From positions 1-31,378 of the forward strand of contig CADBUT010000016.1 of NCBI GenBank assembly GCA_902797925.1: a stretch of 31,378 nucleotides of DNA, read 5' to 3'. Positions 1 to 7,527 of the stretch are shown here, one piece after another. Below the pieces are notes generated by a model. The model ran no database searches and was not told the origin of the DNA. It was given only the letters and a program-made list of their open reading frames with translations. This DNA is from an uncultured Spirochaetaceae bacterium (GTDB lineage: Bacteria > Spirochaetota > Spirochaetia > Treponematales > Treponemataceae). The position numbers and the translations under genes were made by a program. Each line of letters begins with the position of its first letter. The stretch's first letter is position 1.

Positions 1-340
1 AATCTGAAAGAATTAAAATCTTATAATATAAAGGAATAACATTTGGCGTTTTTCAAGAGGCAACGGTTGCGTTTTCTTGATTGTGTCAAAATGAAACGCA
101 CAGTTTTTCAGCTTGCAAAAATGTGTTTTTTTGATACAGATGGAAGCTGTTCAAATGATTAGGAGCAGTAAAAACAAATAAAATTGAAAATAATCAAAAA
201 AAAGCATTTTTAGGTACAAAAAAAATGAAATCAGCATAGATAGTATATGCGGAATTGCTGCTTGATATTAAAGTTTTTCCATTAGGAGTCTCTACGGTTG
301 TTGAATAAGGTTTTGGGTTGTCGGCAAACAGCAATTTCCA
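1..340. other. AT-rich non-coding leader region, no gene seen
   Basis: These 340 bases carry no convincing reading frame. The best candidate is a 23-codon ATG frame at 91-162 with no ribosome binding site. The stretch is A/T-rich with several A and T runs and ends at a strong terminator-type hairpin (341-381). It may therefore be the 3' end of a transcription unit that begins left of the window, or the leader of the lipoprotein gene at 405. I cannot distinguish the two. Confidence 0.4.
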
Positions 341-381
341 AAAAGCACAGAATAATCTCGGTCAGATTATTCTGTGCTTTT
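341..381 (+). terminator. 18-bp perfect stem-loop, likely intrinsic terminator or leader attenuator
   Basis: Bases 341-358 pair without mismatch with 364-381 around the five-base loop CGGTC. The right arm ends in TTTT. On the minus strand the stem is followed by TTTTT, so it could act in both directions. It lies only 13 bases before the ribosome binding site of the lipoprotein gene (395-399). It therefore either ends an upstream transcript or attenuates the lipoprotein mRNA. Confidence 0.75.
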
Positions 382-404
382 CTAAAAACTTTCTGGAGGC
401 TGTT

Positions 405-1427
405 TTGAGAAAAATCAACGCTGCTGTAGTATTTGTTTGTCTTGTTTTGTGTTTGACTGCCTGTTCCGGCTCGCCCTCAAGTGTCAGTGTTTTAACGGGT
501 GATTTTGACACACCTGTTCTGCAGACTTTGAAATGCGAAAGTTCAAGGTACATATCTTTAGTTTTTTCAGAGAATGTTGCAGGCACTTCTCTGGAAGTTG
601 GTAAAGCTGAGAATATTCAGATAGAAAATGCCCTCATGTGCTCTTTGAGCGAAAAAATCGATGCTGAATATTCCAAGAACAATTCAAAGGAACTTGAGAT
701 CCGGTTTTCTATTCCGACACAAACAGGCTGTACTTATATAGTGCGCGGAACTGTAACAGATACAAACAATAATTCTTTGACTTTTGCTTCTCTGTTTACA
801 GGCTATAATGACAACGTGCCTGAATTGATTTTGAGTGAAGTTCAGACAAAGTATTCCAACCCGAAAGCCGAATTTGTAGAAATCTACGCAAAGACCGGCG
901 GAAATCTTTCGGGTGTGTGCATTTTTTCGGCAAAAGACGGCGCACAAGGGCGTTATACTTTCCCGGCTGTAGAAGTCAGCGCGGGCGAGTATATAGTTGT
1001 GCATTTTAGAAACATGGAAGCCGGTATTGTAAATGAAACTGGTACAGATCTGAATCTTTCTGGCGGCGCGTATTCAAGCAGTTCAAGAGACTTGTGGCTT
1101 GAAAACACAGGTACAAGAATCGGTGACAAGACAGATGTTGTGCTTCTTGAAAAAACAGCAGACGGTGAAGTTATAGACGCTGTTGCCTTTGCAGATTCTT
1201 CACTTGAGGACTGGCCAAAAGAGATTTATGAAGAGACTTTGAAACGCGCTGTAAAAGCAGGCGTGTGGCCGGGTTCTTCTATAAAAGATGCAGCTGTTGG
1301 GGACAAACTTTCTGCAACAAGAACAATCTCGCGGCAGTCATTTTCATCACCGGCAGATAAAGATTCTTGGCTTGTAACTGCAACAAATACAGCGTCTCCC
1401 GGTATGCCGAATTCAGATAAAATCTAG
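405..1427 (+). CDS. Lamin-tail domain lipoprotein
   Basis: A predicted surface or periplasmic lipoprotein of 340 residues. The start chosen is TTG at 405, preceded by GGAGG at 395-399. The open frame extends upstream to 318, but that stretch is a terminator-type hairpin and is unlikely to be coding. From this start the protein begins MRKINAAVVF and has a hydrophobic signal with a lipobox LTAC, so Cys20 would be lipidated. Residues of about 35-135 resemble a bacterial Ig-like (SbsA/Big_5-type) domain, ending in the typical 'TVTDTNNNSL' strand. Residues of about 140-270 read as a lamin-tail domain, with LILSEVQ, EFVEIY and VVLLEKTADGEVIDAVAF. Such domains occur on secreted nucleases and surface proteins, but no nuclease domain is present here. 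The gene converges with the PHP gene, with 19 bases between them. The fold assignment is fairly secure; the function is unknown. Confidence 0.75.
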   Translation: MRKINAAVVFVCLVLCLTACSGSPSSVSVLTGDFDTPVLQTLKCESSRYISLVFSENVAGTSLEVGKAENIQIENALMCSLSEKIDAEYSKNNSKELEIRFSIPTQTGCTYIVRGTVTDTNNNSLTFASLFTGYNDNVPELILSEVQTKYSNPKAEFVEIYAKTGGNLSGVCIFSAKDGAQGRYTFPAVEVSAGEYIVVHFRNMEAGIVNETGTDLNLSGGAYSSSSRDLWLENTGTRIGDKTDVVLLEKTADGEVIDAVAFADSSLEDWPKEIYEETLKRAVKAGVWPGSSIKDAAVGDKLSATRTISRQSFSSPADKDSWLVTATNTASPGMPNSDKI

Positions 1428-1446
1428 CGTTGGCGGCGCTGTTCTT

Positions 1447-2136
1447 CTAGTAAAGCTTTGGCGGGAGCGGTGTAAAGCCTTCTCCTGATTTGATTCTTGA
1501 AACATAGTCCTGAACCGTTTCAAGCTTTTCCTCAAAGGCTACACCGCCAAGACAATGCAGACTGTTTACATTGTGCATATCAGAACCGCTCGTGCCTGGA
1601 AGTTTGTGCAGGGCTGCATATTCCAGCGCTTCATCATTTTCAGAAGGCGCGTTTGCCGCGTTATAGACTTCCACAGCATGAACATCGTCCGGGTAAAGAT
1701 TTATTGATTTTATGTAGCTTCTTTTCCGGTAAGGATGGGCCTGAACTACTAAGCCGCCTGCATTATCAATCAGCTTAAAAAGCTGCGAATGAGACAGACG
1801 CATTATTTCCGGATGGGCAATAAGCCATTGCTTTGTTATGCCGTAAATCAGAAACTCGTCGCCTGAAAAATTGTATTCAAAACCAAAAAAAACTGAAAAA
1901 TCTGAACCTTCGGCTTCTTCTTTTGCATGTTCATAACCAAGGCAGAAAGCCTCAACCTTATCTTTCCAGCAAAGATCGTCATTTATGGCACAGTTTCCAT
2001 TAAAAAAATGATCGGTAACAAATATGCCCGAATATCCGATTTTTTTATAAGCTCTGACAGCTTCTGCACCTGTTGTTACACCGCATGCGCTGCCTTCTGA
2101 TGTATGTAAATGTGTTTCATAAATGTATTGTTTCAT
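1447..2136 (-). CDS. PHP-domain metal-dependent phosphoesterase
   Basis: A 229-residue protein of the PHP (polymerase and histidinol phosphatase) family, whose members hydrolyse phosphoester bonds with a two- or three-metal site. Visible metal ligands are His9 and His11 (THLHT), Asp42-His43 (VTDHFF), Glu87 (FGFEYNF), His134 (VQAHPYR) and Asp186/His188 (GSDMHN), so the catalytic set looks complete. There is no signal peptide, so it should be cytoplasmic. It lies downstream of the coiled-coil gene on the same strand, but a long hairpin (2163-2211) separates the two, so it may be transcribed separately. The natural substrate (oligonucleotide, nucleotide or sugar phosphate) cannot be read from the sequence. 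Confidence 0.85.
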   Translation of the reverse strand: MKQYIYETHLHTSEGSACGVTTGAEAVRAYKKIGYSGIFVTDHFFNGNCAINDDLCWKDKVEAFCLGYEHAKEEAEGSDFSVFFGFEYNFSGDEFLIYGITKQWLIAHPEIMRLSHSQLFKLIDNAGGLVVQAHPYRKRSYIKSINLYPDDVHAVEVYNAANAPSENDEALEYAALHKLPGTSGSDMHNVNSLHCLGGVAFEEKLETVQDYVSRIKSGEGFTPLPPKLY

Positions 2137-2162
2137 AGAAGTATGTTGAATATTATCAAGAA

Positions 2163-2211
2163 AATTGAGTTAGTTCAATCAAAATTTGCATTTTTTGAAT
2201 CTAACTCAATT
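2163..2211 (-). terminator. Long stem-loop downstream of the coiled-coil gene
   Basis: Bases 2163-2173 pair perfectly with 2201-2211. Inside them TTCAA/TTGAA and AAAA/TTTT extend the stem, giving about 20 pairs. Read on the minus strand it follows the stop of the coiled-coil gene (2232) and is followed by TTTTCTT. It therefore fits an intrinsic terminator between that gene and the PHP gene. Confidence 0.65.
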
Positions 2212-2231
2212 CTAAATGATTTACCGCAACT

Positions 2232-3473
2232 TTAAGATTTTTTAGAAGCTTTTTTGGAAGCTGCTTTTTTTGCTGTCTGTGTATTCTCTGGGTCAGGCTC
2301 TTTGTCTTTAAGCATTTTGACAGAAGCACCTTCTTCTGTTTCAAGCTGTGTGCGTTTGCCGATGATTACTTCACGTGCGGCGTGAGCAGCTGCAATTTGT
2401 TCAGCAATAACAGAAGCATTCTCTTCAAGGTTTGCAATCTGATCGCGGATTTCTTCTGCGCTTTTTTCCAGTGAGGCAATCTTTTTGTCTGCGTCAGACA
2501 AAGCTGTGTTAAGCTGCATTATGTCTATGCGCCTGTTAATTGAAACAAGCTCTGTGCGCTCTTTTCCAATTGAAGCAATCTCTTCTGCGCCGATGCCTTC
2601 ACATTCAAGAATTTTTTCACCGTCTTTTGTGCAGTAGCGGCTTACATAAGAGCGGCCTGCTGTGCGGCAAAGCTCGTCCTGGTTAAGCTCAATCTGGCTT
2701 ATTTCTGAATTAATCTGCGCAATACGTTTCTTGCCTGAAAATTCAGAAGCTTCAAGCTGAACAAGCGACTGCTTTGTTACTTCTGCATCGTCGGCGTTTT
2801 CAAGAAGCTGATTCTTTATGCCGTCAAGTTCCTTATATTCTTCAAGACAGGCTTCAAAAGCACTCTGAAGTTCAGATGAAACATTACTGCCGCTCAAAGC
2901 ATTTTCGCCTGTTTCAACAACAGTCCGTGCTCCGGAAATAAAAACCTGTTCTTTTTTGCGCTGCTGGATCATTGCAGAATTTCTTAAAGAAGAAAGCTTG
3001 AACTGCATCGCAAGTTTCTGCAAAAAAGACGCTGTTTCAAGCGAGGTCTCGATTTCTTTTACTTTCTGGTTATAACCGTCTTCCAAAGATTCCAAGCGTT
3101 CAGCTTCTGCAAAATGAATTTTGAATTCTTCCGGCAGTGAATCGTTGCAGTTTTTGTAGAGAATTCTTCCGAGTTCCAACAATTTTGCATTTATCAGTTC
3201 TTCTTTTGAAGACAAACTTGTTTGAAGATTGCGGGCTTTTGTCTCAAGTTCTTTCTGTTTATTTACAAGATCTTCTATTTCTGCAATATTCCGTAAAAGC
3301 TGCTGTTTTGTTCCTGCCGCGGCGGCATAATCTACTGAAAGCTGCTGTTCAACCATCGGTGCTGAAGCTTGGAGCACTTGGCGACCCACAGAAATTTCAA
3401 GCTGATCAATGTGAGAAAGCAAAGACTTTTTCTTTGATTCTAAAGCTGATACTGTTTTTCCCTGTGTGTTCAT
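2232..3473 (-). CDS. Coiled-coil protein of unknown function
   Basis: A 413-residue, highly charged, Glu/Lys/Ala/Leu-rich protein with no signal peptide or membrane segment. Nearly the whole length reads as heptad-like helix, for example 20-150, 205-265 and 320-375. It ends in a lysine/alanine-rich tail (KKAASKKASKKS) that could bind nucleic acid or another acidic partner. The start is ATG at 3473 with GGAGGAAC upstream on the minus strand. I recognise no catalytic motif and no named family. A structural or scaffolding role in the cytoplasm is a guess based on the coiled coil alone. A hairpin terminator follows it, so it may be a single-gene transcript. Confidence 0.7.
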   Translation of the reverse strand: MNTQGKTVSALESKKKSLLSHIDQLEISVGRQVLQASAPMVEQQLSVDYAAAAGTKQQLLRNIAEIEDLVNKQKELETKARNLQTSLSSKEELINAKLLELGRILYKNCNDSLPEEFKIHFAEAERLESLEDGYNQKVKEIETSLETASFLQKLAMQFKLSSLRNSAMIQQRKKEQVFISGARTVVETGENALSGSNVSSELQSAFEACLEEYKELDGIKNQLLENADDAEVTKQSLVQLEASEFSGKKRIAQINSEISQIELNQDELCRTAGRSYVSRYCTKDGEKILECEGIGAEEIASIGKERTELVSINRRIDIMQLNTALSDADKKIASLEKSAEEIRDQIANLEENASVIAEQIAAAHAAREVIIGKRTQLETEEGASVKMLKDKEPDPENTQTAKKAASKKASKKS

Positions 3474-3639
3474 TTTGTTCCTCCATAATAAACAACTATA
3501 AGGCGTTTTTTTTGAGCTTGCAAGTCTGCACTTTTCAATTTTCTGGAATATTTCATAATATGAATTTGTCTATAAAATTTTAAATCGTCAAGGTTGTTTT
3601 TCATCTGTGCGGAAGGTTTCGGCATGTTTGCTCCGCCGA

Positions 3640-3668
3640 TTGTCTTAAAGTTTATTTTTCACTATTAT
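3640..3668 (+). promoter_or_regulatory. Candidate promoter for hisS
   Basis: TTGTCT at 3640-3645 and TATTAT at 3663-3668 are separated by 17 bases. An overlapping TATAAT at 3666-3671 gives 20-base spacing. It lies about 95 bases before the hisS start. A short perfect hairpin (GTGTCA 3730-3735 / TGACAC 3740-3745) sits just before the ribosome binding site. The match is modest. Confidence 0.35.
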
Positions 3669-3761
3669 AATTAAAAAGAAGATTGTACGGCTCTGTTTTC
3701 AGCAGGAACTGGACAATAAAATTACACCGGTGTCATTTCTGACACAGCTACAGAGGTTTTT

Positions 3762-5021
3762 ATGAAAACAAATGCTTTAAAAGGCATGAAAGATATTTTA
3801 CCGGCAGAGCAGAAGCTGCGCGATTACGTTCAGGGCAAGATTCTTGAAACTTATAGAGCAAGCGGCTTTGAGCGCATTTCTACGCCAATGCTTGAAGATG
3901 CGGAAAATCTTGACAAGAGTGACGGCGGAGACAATCTTAATTTGATTTTCAAAGTGCTTAAGCGCGGTGACAAGCTCGACTCTGCCCTTGCTGCAACTCC
4001 TGTTGATGAAAAGTCCCTTTCTGATATGGGGCTCCGCTATGATCTGACGCTTCCGCTTTCACGTTTTTTTGCGGCAAACCGCAACGAGCTTCAGTTCCCG
4101 TTTAAGGTGATTCAGACAGACCGCGTTTTCCGCGCAGAACGTCCGCAGAAGGGTAGAAGCCGTGAGTTTGTTCAGTGCGATATCGATATTCTCGGCGACA
4201 GTTCTTGTAATGCAGAAGTTGAGCTTATTGACGTTACAGCCCGCGCGCTTTTGAACATAGGCTTTGAGGATTTCACAATCAACATCAATGACCGCCGCAT
4301 TTTGCGCAATATGCTTGAGAACATGGGCTTTGCGCCTGACTCTCTCGACTCTGTTTGCATTACTTTTGACAAGATGGACAAAATCGGTGCAGCCGGAATC
4401 GAAGCCGAGCTCCGCGAAAAACAGATGCCGGAAGATGCAGTTAAATCTCTTGTAGATTTTATCGCAAAAAGCGATGCTGCAAACGGCGGCGCAAAAATAA
4501 CGCTCGACGAAGTTGCTTCAAAATGTGCAGATGCTTCAATTGCTGACGACCTTAAATATATTATTTCTACAGTAGAAAAGGTTGCGGCCGGAAAATACAA
4601 GATTTCTTATACACCGAATCTTGTCCGCGGTCAGGGCTATTACACAGGCGTTGTTTTTGAAATTGCAAGTCCTAAGTTTTCCGGCGCGGTTGGCGGCGGC
4701 GGACGCTATGACAATATGATTGGCAAATTTATCGGTCAGCAGATTCCTGCGGTTGGTTTTTCAATCGGTTTTGAGCGCATTTGTTCTATTCTTCTTGATT
4801 CGGGCTATAAGATTCCGGGCGAGAAAGAAAAATGCGCACTGCTTTATGATGATGCAGTTGAATTCCCTGTTGTACTTGCGGAAGCAGAAAAACTTCGCGC
4901 CGGTTTCAGTGTTGCTATAATCAAAAAGGCAAAGAAACCCGGTCCTCAGTATGACATGCTTGAAAAGCAGGGCTATACAAAATTTGCAGTATTCAAAGAC
5001 GGAACAGTCAGCATAAAGTAA
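3762..5021 (+). CDS. hisS: Histidyl-tRNA synthetase
   Basis: Charges tRNA(His) with histidine, using ATP, in the cytoplasm. The protein is 419 residues, normal for bacterial HisS, and shows the class II core. Motif 2 is around residues 121-145 (RVFRAERPQKGRSREF, then QCDIDILG). The histidine-specific loop is LVRGQGYYTG at 287-296. Motif 3 runs from GGGGRYD (311-317) to VGFSIGFERI (331-340). In the specificity loop the frequent RGLDYY is RGQGYY, a variant that may be lineage-specific. The C-terminal 80 residues form the anticodon-binding domain (CALLYDDAVEFPVVL and onwards). The ATG is preceded by AGAGG with a five-base gap. It appears to be a single gene; the next start, that of the EF-G paralogue, is 218 bases downstream. 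Confidence 0.95.
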   Translation: MKTNALKGMKDILPAEQKLRDYVQGKILETYRASGFERISTPMLEDAENLDKSDGGDNLNLIFKVLKRGDKLDSALAATPVDEKSLSDMGLRYDLTLPLSRFFAANRNELQFPFKVIQTDRVFRAERPQKGRSREFVQCDIDILGDSSCNAEVELIDVTARALLNIGFEDFTININDRRILRNMLENMGFAPDSLDSVCITFDKMDKIGAAGIEAELREKQMPEDAVKSLVDFIAKSDAANGGAKITLDEVASKCADASIADDLKYIISTVEKVAAGKYKISYTPNLVRGQGYYTGVVFEIASPKFSGAVGGGGRYDNMIGKFIGQQIPAVGFSIGFERICSILLDSGYKIPGEKEKCALLYDDAVEFPVVLAEAEKLRAGFSVAIIKKAKKPGPQYDMLEKQGYTKFAVFKDGTVSIK

Positions 5022-5128
5022 CAAAATCTGTCTGATACATGCCGGATCAGTTCAGTTCATTTTGAGCTTGTCCGGCAAACCGGCTTTATGCAATTAAAAA
5101 CATTTCTGCGTTGAAAATCAAAAGTTTC

Positions 5129-5158
5129 TTGACAACTCAAAGAATTCAAACTTATCAT
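5129..5158 (+). promoter_or_regulatory. Promoter of the EF-G paralogue gene
   Basis: A consensus TTGACA (5129-5134) is followed 17-18 bases later by TTATCAT (5152-5158). This places a transcription start near 5165, about 75 bases before the ATG at 5240. The ribosome binding site GAGAGGGG at 5227-5234 is strong. Confidence 0.55.
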
Positions 5159-5239
5159 TTCAGTATTGGGATTATGTAAAAAAGCCTGCGCTTTGGGTCT
5201 CAAAAATAAAAATCATAAATTGCCAAGAGAGGGGTTTTC

Positions 5240-7330
5240 ATGGATTTTACAACGGAAATGGTACGAAATGTTGCTATCGCTGGTCATGGTCAGACAGGAA
5301 AGACAACTTTGTTTGAACAGCTGCTCTTTGTTGGTGGTGTAATCGCAAAGCCGGAAACAGTTGTTTCGGGCAAAACTGTAAGTGATTATACCCCGGAAGA
5401 AATTGAGCATAAAATTTCTATATATTCGTCTCTTGCTCATGTTACATGGAAAGATATAAACATAAACTTTTGGGATACACCGGGTTCGTCAGACTTTGTA
5501 GGTGAAGTTATTTCGGCCTTCAGGTCTAGCGAAATGGCGCTTGTGCTTGTTGACGGACGTTCAAGTGCCCAGATTGAGACAATTAAATTGTGGCGCGACC
5601 TCGACAGACGTTCTAAGCCCCGTATGGTTTTTATCAACCGCTGCGATGACGAACGCACTGACGTTGCTGCTGTTACAAAAGACATACACGATAAATTCAA
5701 CGTACAGACTTGTCCGCTTACAATTCCGATGAACGGCGGTGCTGGCTTTGCCGGAGTTATCGACGTTCTGAGAGGCAAGGCTTATCCGCTTGCTGCAGAC
5801 GGAACGCTCGAAAAGGCTGTTGAAATTCCTGCTGAATATAAAGATGCCTATGAATCTGCACGCGGTATTCTTGCCGGTGCTGCGGCTGAAGGTGACGATG
5901 ACCTGCTTATCAAATTTATTGATGACGGTGAACTTACAGACGAAGAAATTGTAAAAGGCTTAAAGATTGCGTTTGAGAACAACCGCATTGTTCCGATTTT
6001 CTGCGGTGACAGCATTAAAAATTCAGGTTTAACCGCAGTTTTCGATTTTATCGCTGAAATTGCACCGTCTCCTGCCGGAAGACTTGAAACTGCAAAGAAC
6101 GCCGACGGTTCAGATGCAACTGTAAAAATTGCAGGAGACATTCCGCTTTCAGCACTTGTTGTAAAGACTTCTAGCGACCAGTTCTCAGGCCGTCTTTCTT
6201 ATATCAAGATTATTACGGGTTCTTTGGCTTCTGATACTGAAATCTTCAATGTTAATGAAGGCAGAAAAGAAAAAATCGGTAAAATTTTCCGCTGTATAGG
6301 AAAGAAGCTTGAAGAAGTAAAGACTTTGAATGCCGGAGATATCGGCATTGCAACAAAGCTTAGCATTACAAAGACGAGCGATACTCTTGCCGCTTCGGCA
6401 GATGCCTTGAAGTTTAACCGCTTGAGACATCCTGAGCCAGTATATTCAATGGCTGTTTCTGCAAACGATAAAAAAGAAGAAGACAAGATGAGCGAATTCC
6501 TTGCGCGCTATGCTGAAGAAGACAGAACTTTGTCTTATAAATATAACGCTGAAACAAAACAGAATGTTCTTTCTGGTATGGGCGAGCTTCATATTTCGAT
6601 TCTGCTTAAAAAGGTTCAGGCTCAGACCAAGATTAACATTCAGACTGCCGTTCCGCGCATTGCATACCGCGAAACAATTCAGCGCAAGGCACAGGCCGAA
6701 TATACGCACAAGAAGCAGTCAGGCGGCCACGGTCAGTATGCGCGTGTTGTTCTTTCTATAGAAAGTCTGCCGCGCGGCGAAAACTACAAGTTCACCAACG
6801 CTGTTTTTGGCGGTGCTATTTCTAAGGGCTATATTCCGGGTGTTGAGAAGGGCGTGCACGAAGCAATGGAATGCGGCGTTCTTGCAGGCTATCCTGTTGT
6901 AGATGTTGCGGTTACTGTTCTTGACGGAAAGGAACATCCTGTTGATTCTTCTGAAATGGCGTTCAAGATTGCTTCGCGCAACGCTTTCAAAGACGCAATG
7001 CGCAACGCCGGCCCGATTCTGCTTGAGCCGATAATGAACATTACTGTTCTGGTTGAGTCAAAATATTTGGGCGATATCATGTCTGATATGTCGGGCAAGC
7101 GCGGAAGAATTTTGGGTCAGACCCCGATTGGCGGCGGCATCGAAGAAATCCGCGCACAGGCTCCGCAGGCAGAGCTTTTGAAGTATGCGATTGACCTCCG
7201 TTCATTGACAAGCGGCACAGGAAGTTTCGAAACTTCATTTGATCATTATGATCCGATTTCTGGAAAGATTGCTGACGAAGTCATCAAGGCTTCAAAAGAA
7301 TTCATCAATATGAATCAGTCTGATGATTAA
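5240..7330 (+). CDS. Elongation factor G paralogue (EFG-II-like translational GTPase)
   Basis: A 696-residue, full-length translational GTPase of the EF-G family, with GTPase, beta-barrel and C-terminal ribosome-contacting domains. G1 is GHGQTGKT (15-22). The switch I region has EHKISI where canonical EF-G has ERGITI. G3 is DTPG (79-82), but the residue after it is Ser83, where the catalytic histidine (DTPGH) normally stands. G4 is NRCD (133-136) in place of NKxD. Domain IV carries GGHGQYARV, typical of EF-G. The divergent switch regions resemble the EFG-II subfamily rather than the canonical fusA product. Spirochaetes are known to carry more than one EF-G with divided translocation and recycling roles. 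Which role this one has cannot be read here. It has its own promoter and a strong ribosome binding site. Confidence 0.9.
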   Translation: MDFTTEMVRNVAIAGHGQTGKTTLFEQLLFVGGVIAKPETVVSGKTVSDYTPEEIEHKISIYSSLAHVTWKDININFWDTPGSSDFVGEVISAFRSSEMALVLVDGRSSAQIETIKLWRDLDRRSKPRMVFINRCDDERTDVAAVTKDIHDKFNVQTCPLTIPMNGGAGFAGVIDVLRGKAYPLAADGTLEKAVEIPAEYKDAYESARGILAGAAAEGDDDLLIKFIDDGELTDEEIVKGLKIAFENNRIVPIFCGDSIKNSGLTAVFDFIAEIAPSPAGRLETAKNADGSDATVKIAGDIPLSALVVKTSSDQFSGRLSYIKIITGSLASDTEIFNVNEGRKEKIGKIFRCIGKKLEEVKTLNAGDIGIATKLSITKTSDTLAASADALKFNRLRHPEPVYSMAVSANDKKEEDKMSEFLARYAEEDRTLSYKYNAETKQNVLSGMGELHISILLKKVQAQTKINIQTAVPRIAYRETIQRKAQAEYTHKKQSGGHGQYARVVLSIESLPRGENYKFTNAVFGGAISKGYIPGVEKGVHEAMECGVLAGYPVVDVAVTVLDGKEHPVDSSEMAFKIASRNAFKDAMRNAGPILLEPIMNITVLVESKYLGDIMSDMSGKRGRILGQTPIGGGIEEIRAQAPQAELLKYAIDLRSLTSGTGSFETSFDHYDPISGKIADEVIKASKEFINMNQSDD

Positions 7331-7349
7331 GGTTTTTCTAAGCAAATTG

Positions 7350-7400
7350 CTAATTTATCGGTTTTAAGTTCTTTTTTTGAATTTTTTACCGATAAATTAG
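7350..7400 (+). terminator. Stem-loop after the EF-G paralogue gene
   Basis: A 13-bp perfect stem (7350-7362 with 7388-7400) encloses a T-rich 25-base loop. It starts 19 bases after the stop codon and is followed by a short T run (CTTTTT). It is a probable, somewhat atypical, intrinsic terminator. Confidence 0.55.
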
Positions 7401-7451
7401 AGAAATCTTTTTACATAGATTAAACATTTTGCGTTTTTTCTGTGTGTAGGG

Positions 7452-7479
7452 TTGAAAATTTACTGCCCTGTGATATACT
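7452..7479 (+). promoter_or_regulatory. Promoter of the LysM lipoprotein gene, with palindrome over the -10 box
   Basis: TTGAAA (7452-7457), 16 bases, then TATACT (7474-7479), with an extended -10 TG at 7471-7472. A 22-base imperfect palindrome with arms GCCCT (7465-7469) and AGGGC (7482-7486) is centred on the -10 box and could be an operator or a 5' mRNA structure. The start codon at 7528 lies about 42 bases past the predicted transcription start. Confidence 0.65.
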
Positions 7480-7527
7480 ATAGGGCAAATACGTCGGCAG
7501 TAATGCCGGAATCTTGTGGAGACTGAG

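Noticed and set aside
91..162. 23-codon ATG frame (MKRTVFQLAK...) in the left non-coding region
   Set aside because: No ribosome binding site and no recognisable protein pattern; an open frame this short is expected by chance.
298..408. 36-codon frame starting at TTG 298 after TAGGAG
   Set aside because: It runs straight through the 18-bp hairpin and ends in the lipoprotein start; a leader peptide is possible, but nothing else supports it.
5041..5076. GCCGGA...TCCGGC inverted repeat after hisS, with a similar one at 20656-20682
   Set aside because: Different loops, short arms and no T run; two such pairs may arise by chance, so I do not call them a repeat family or terminators.
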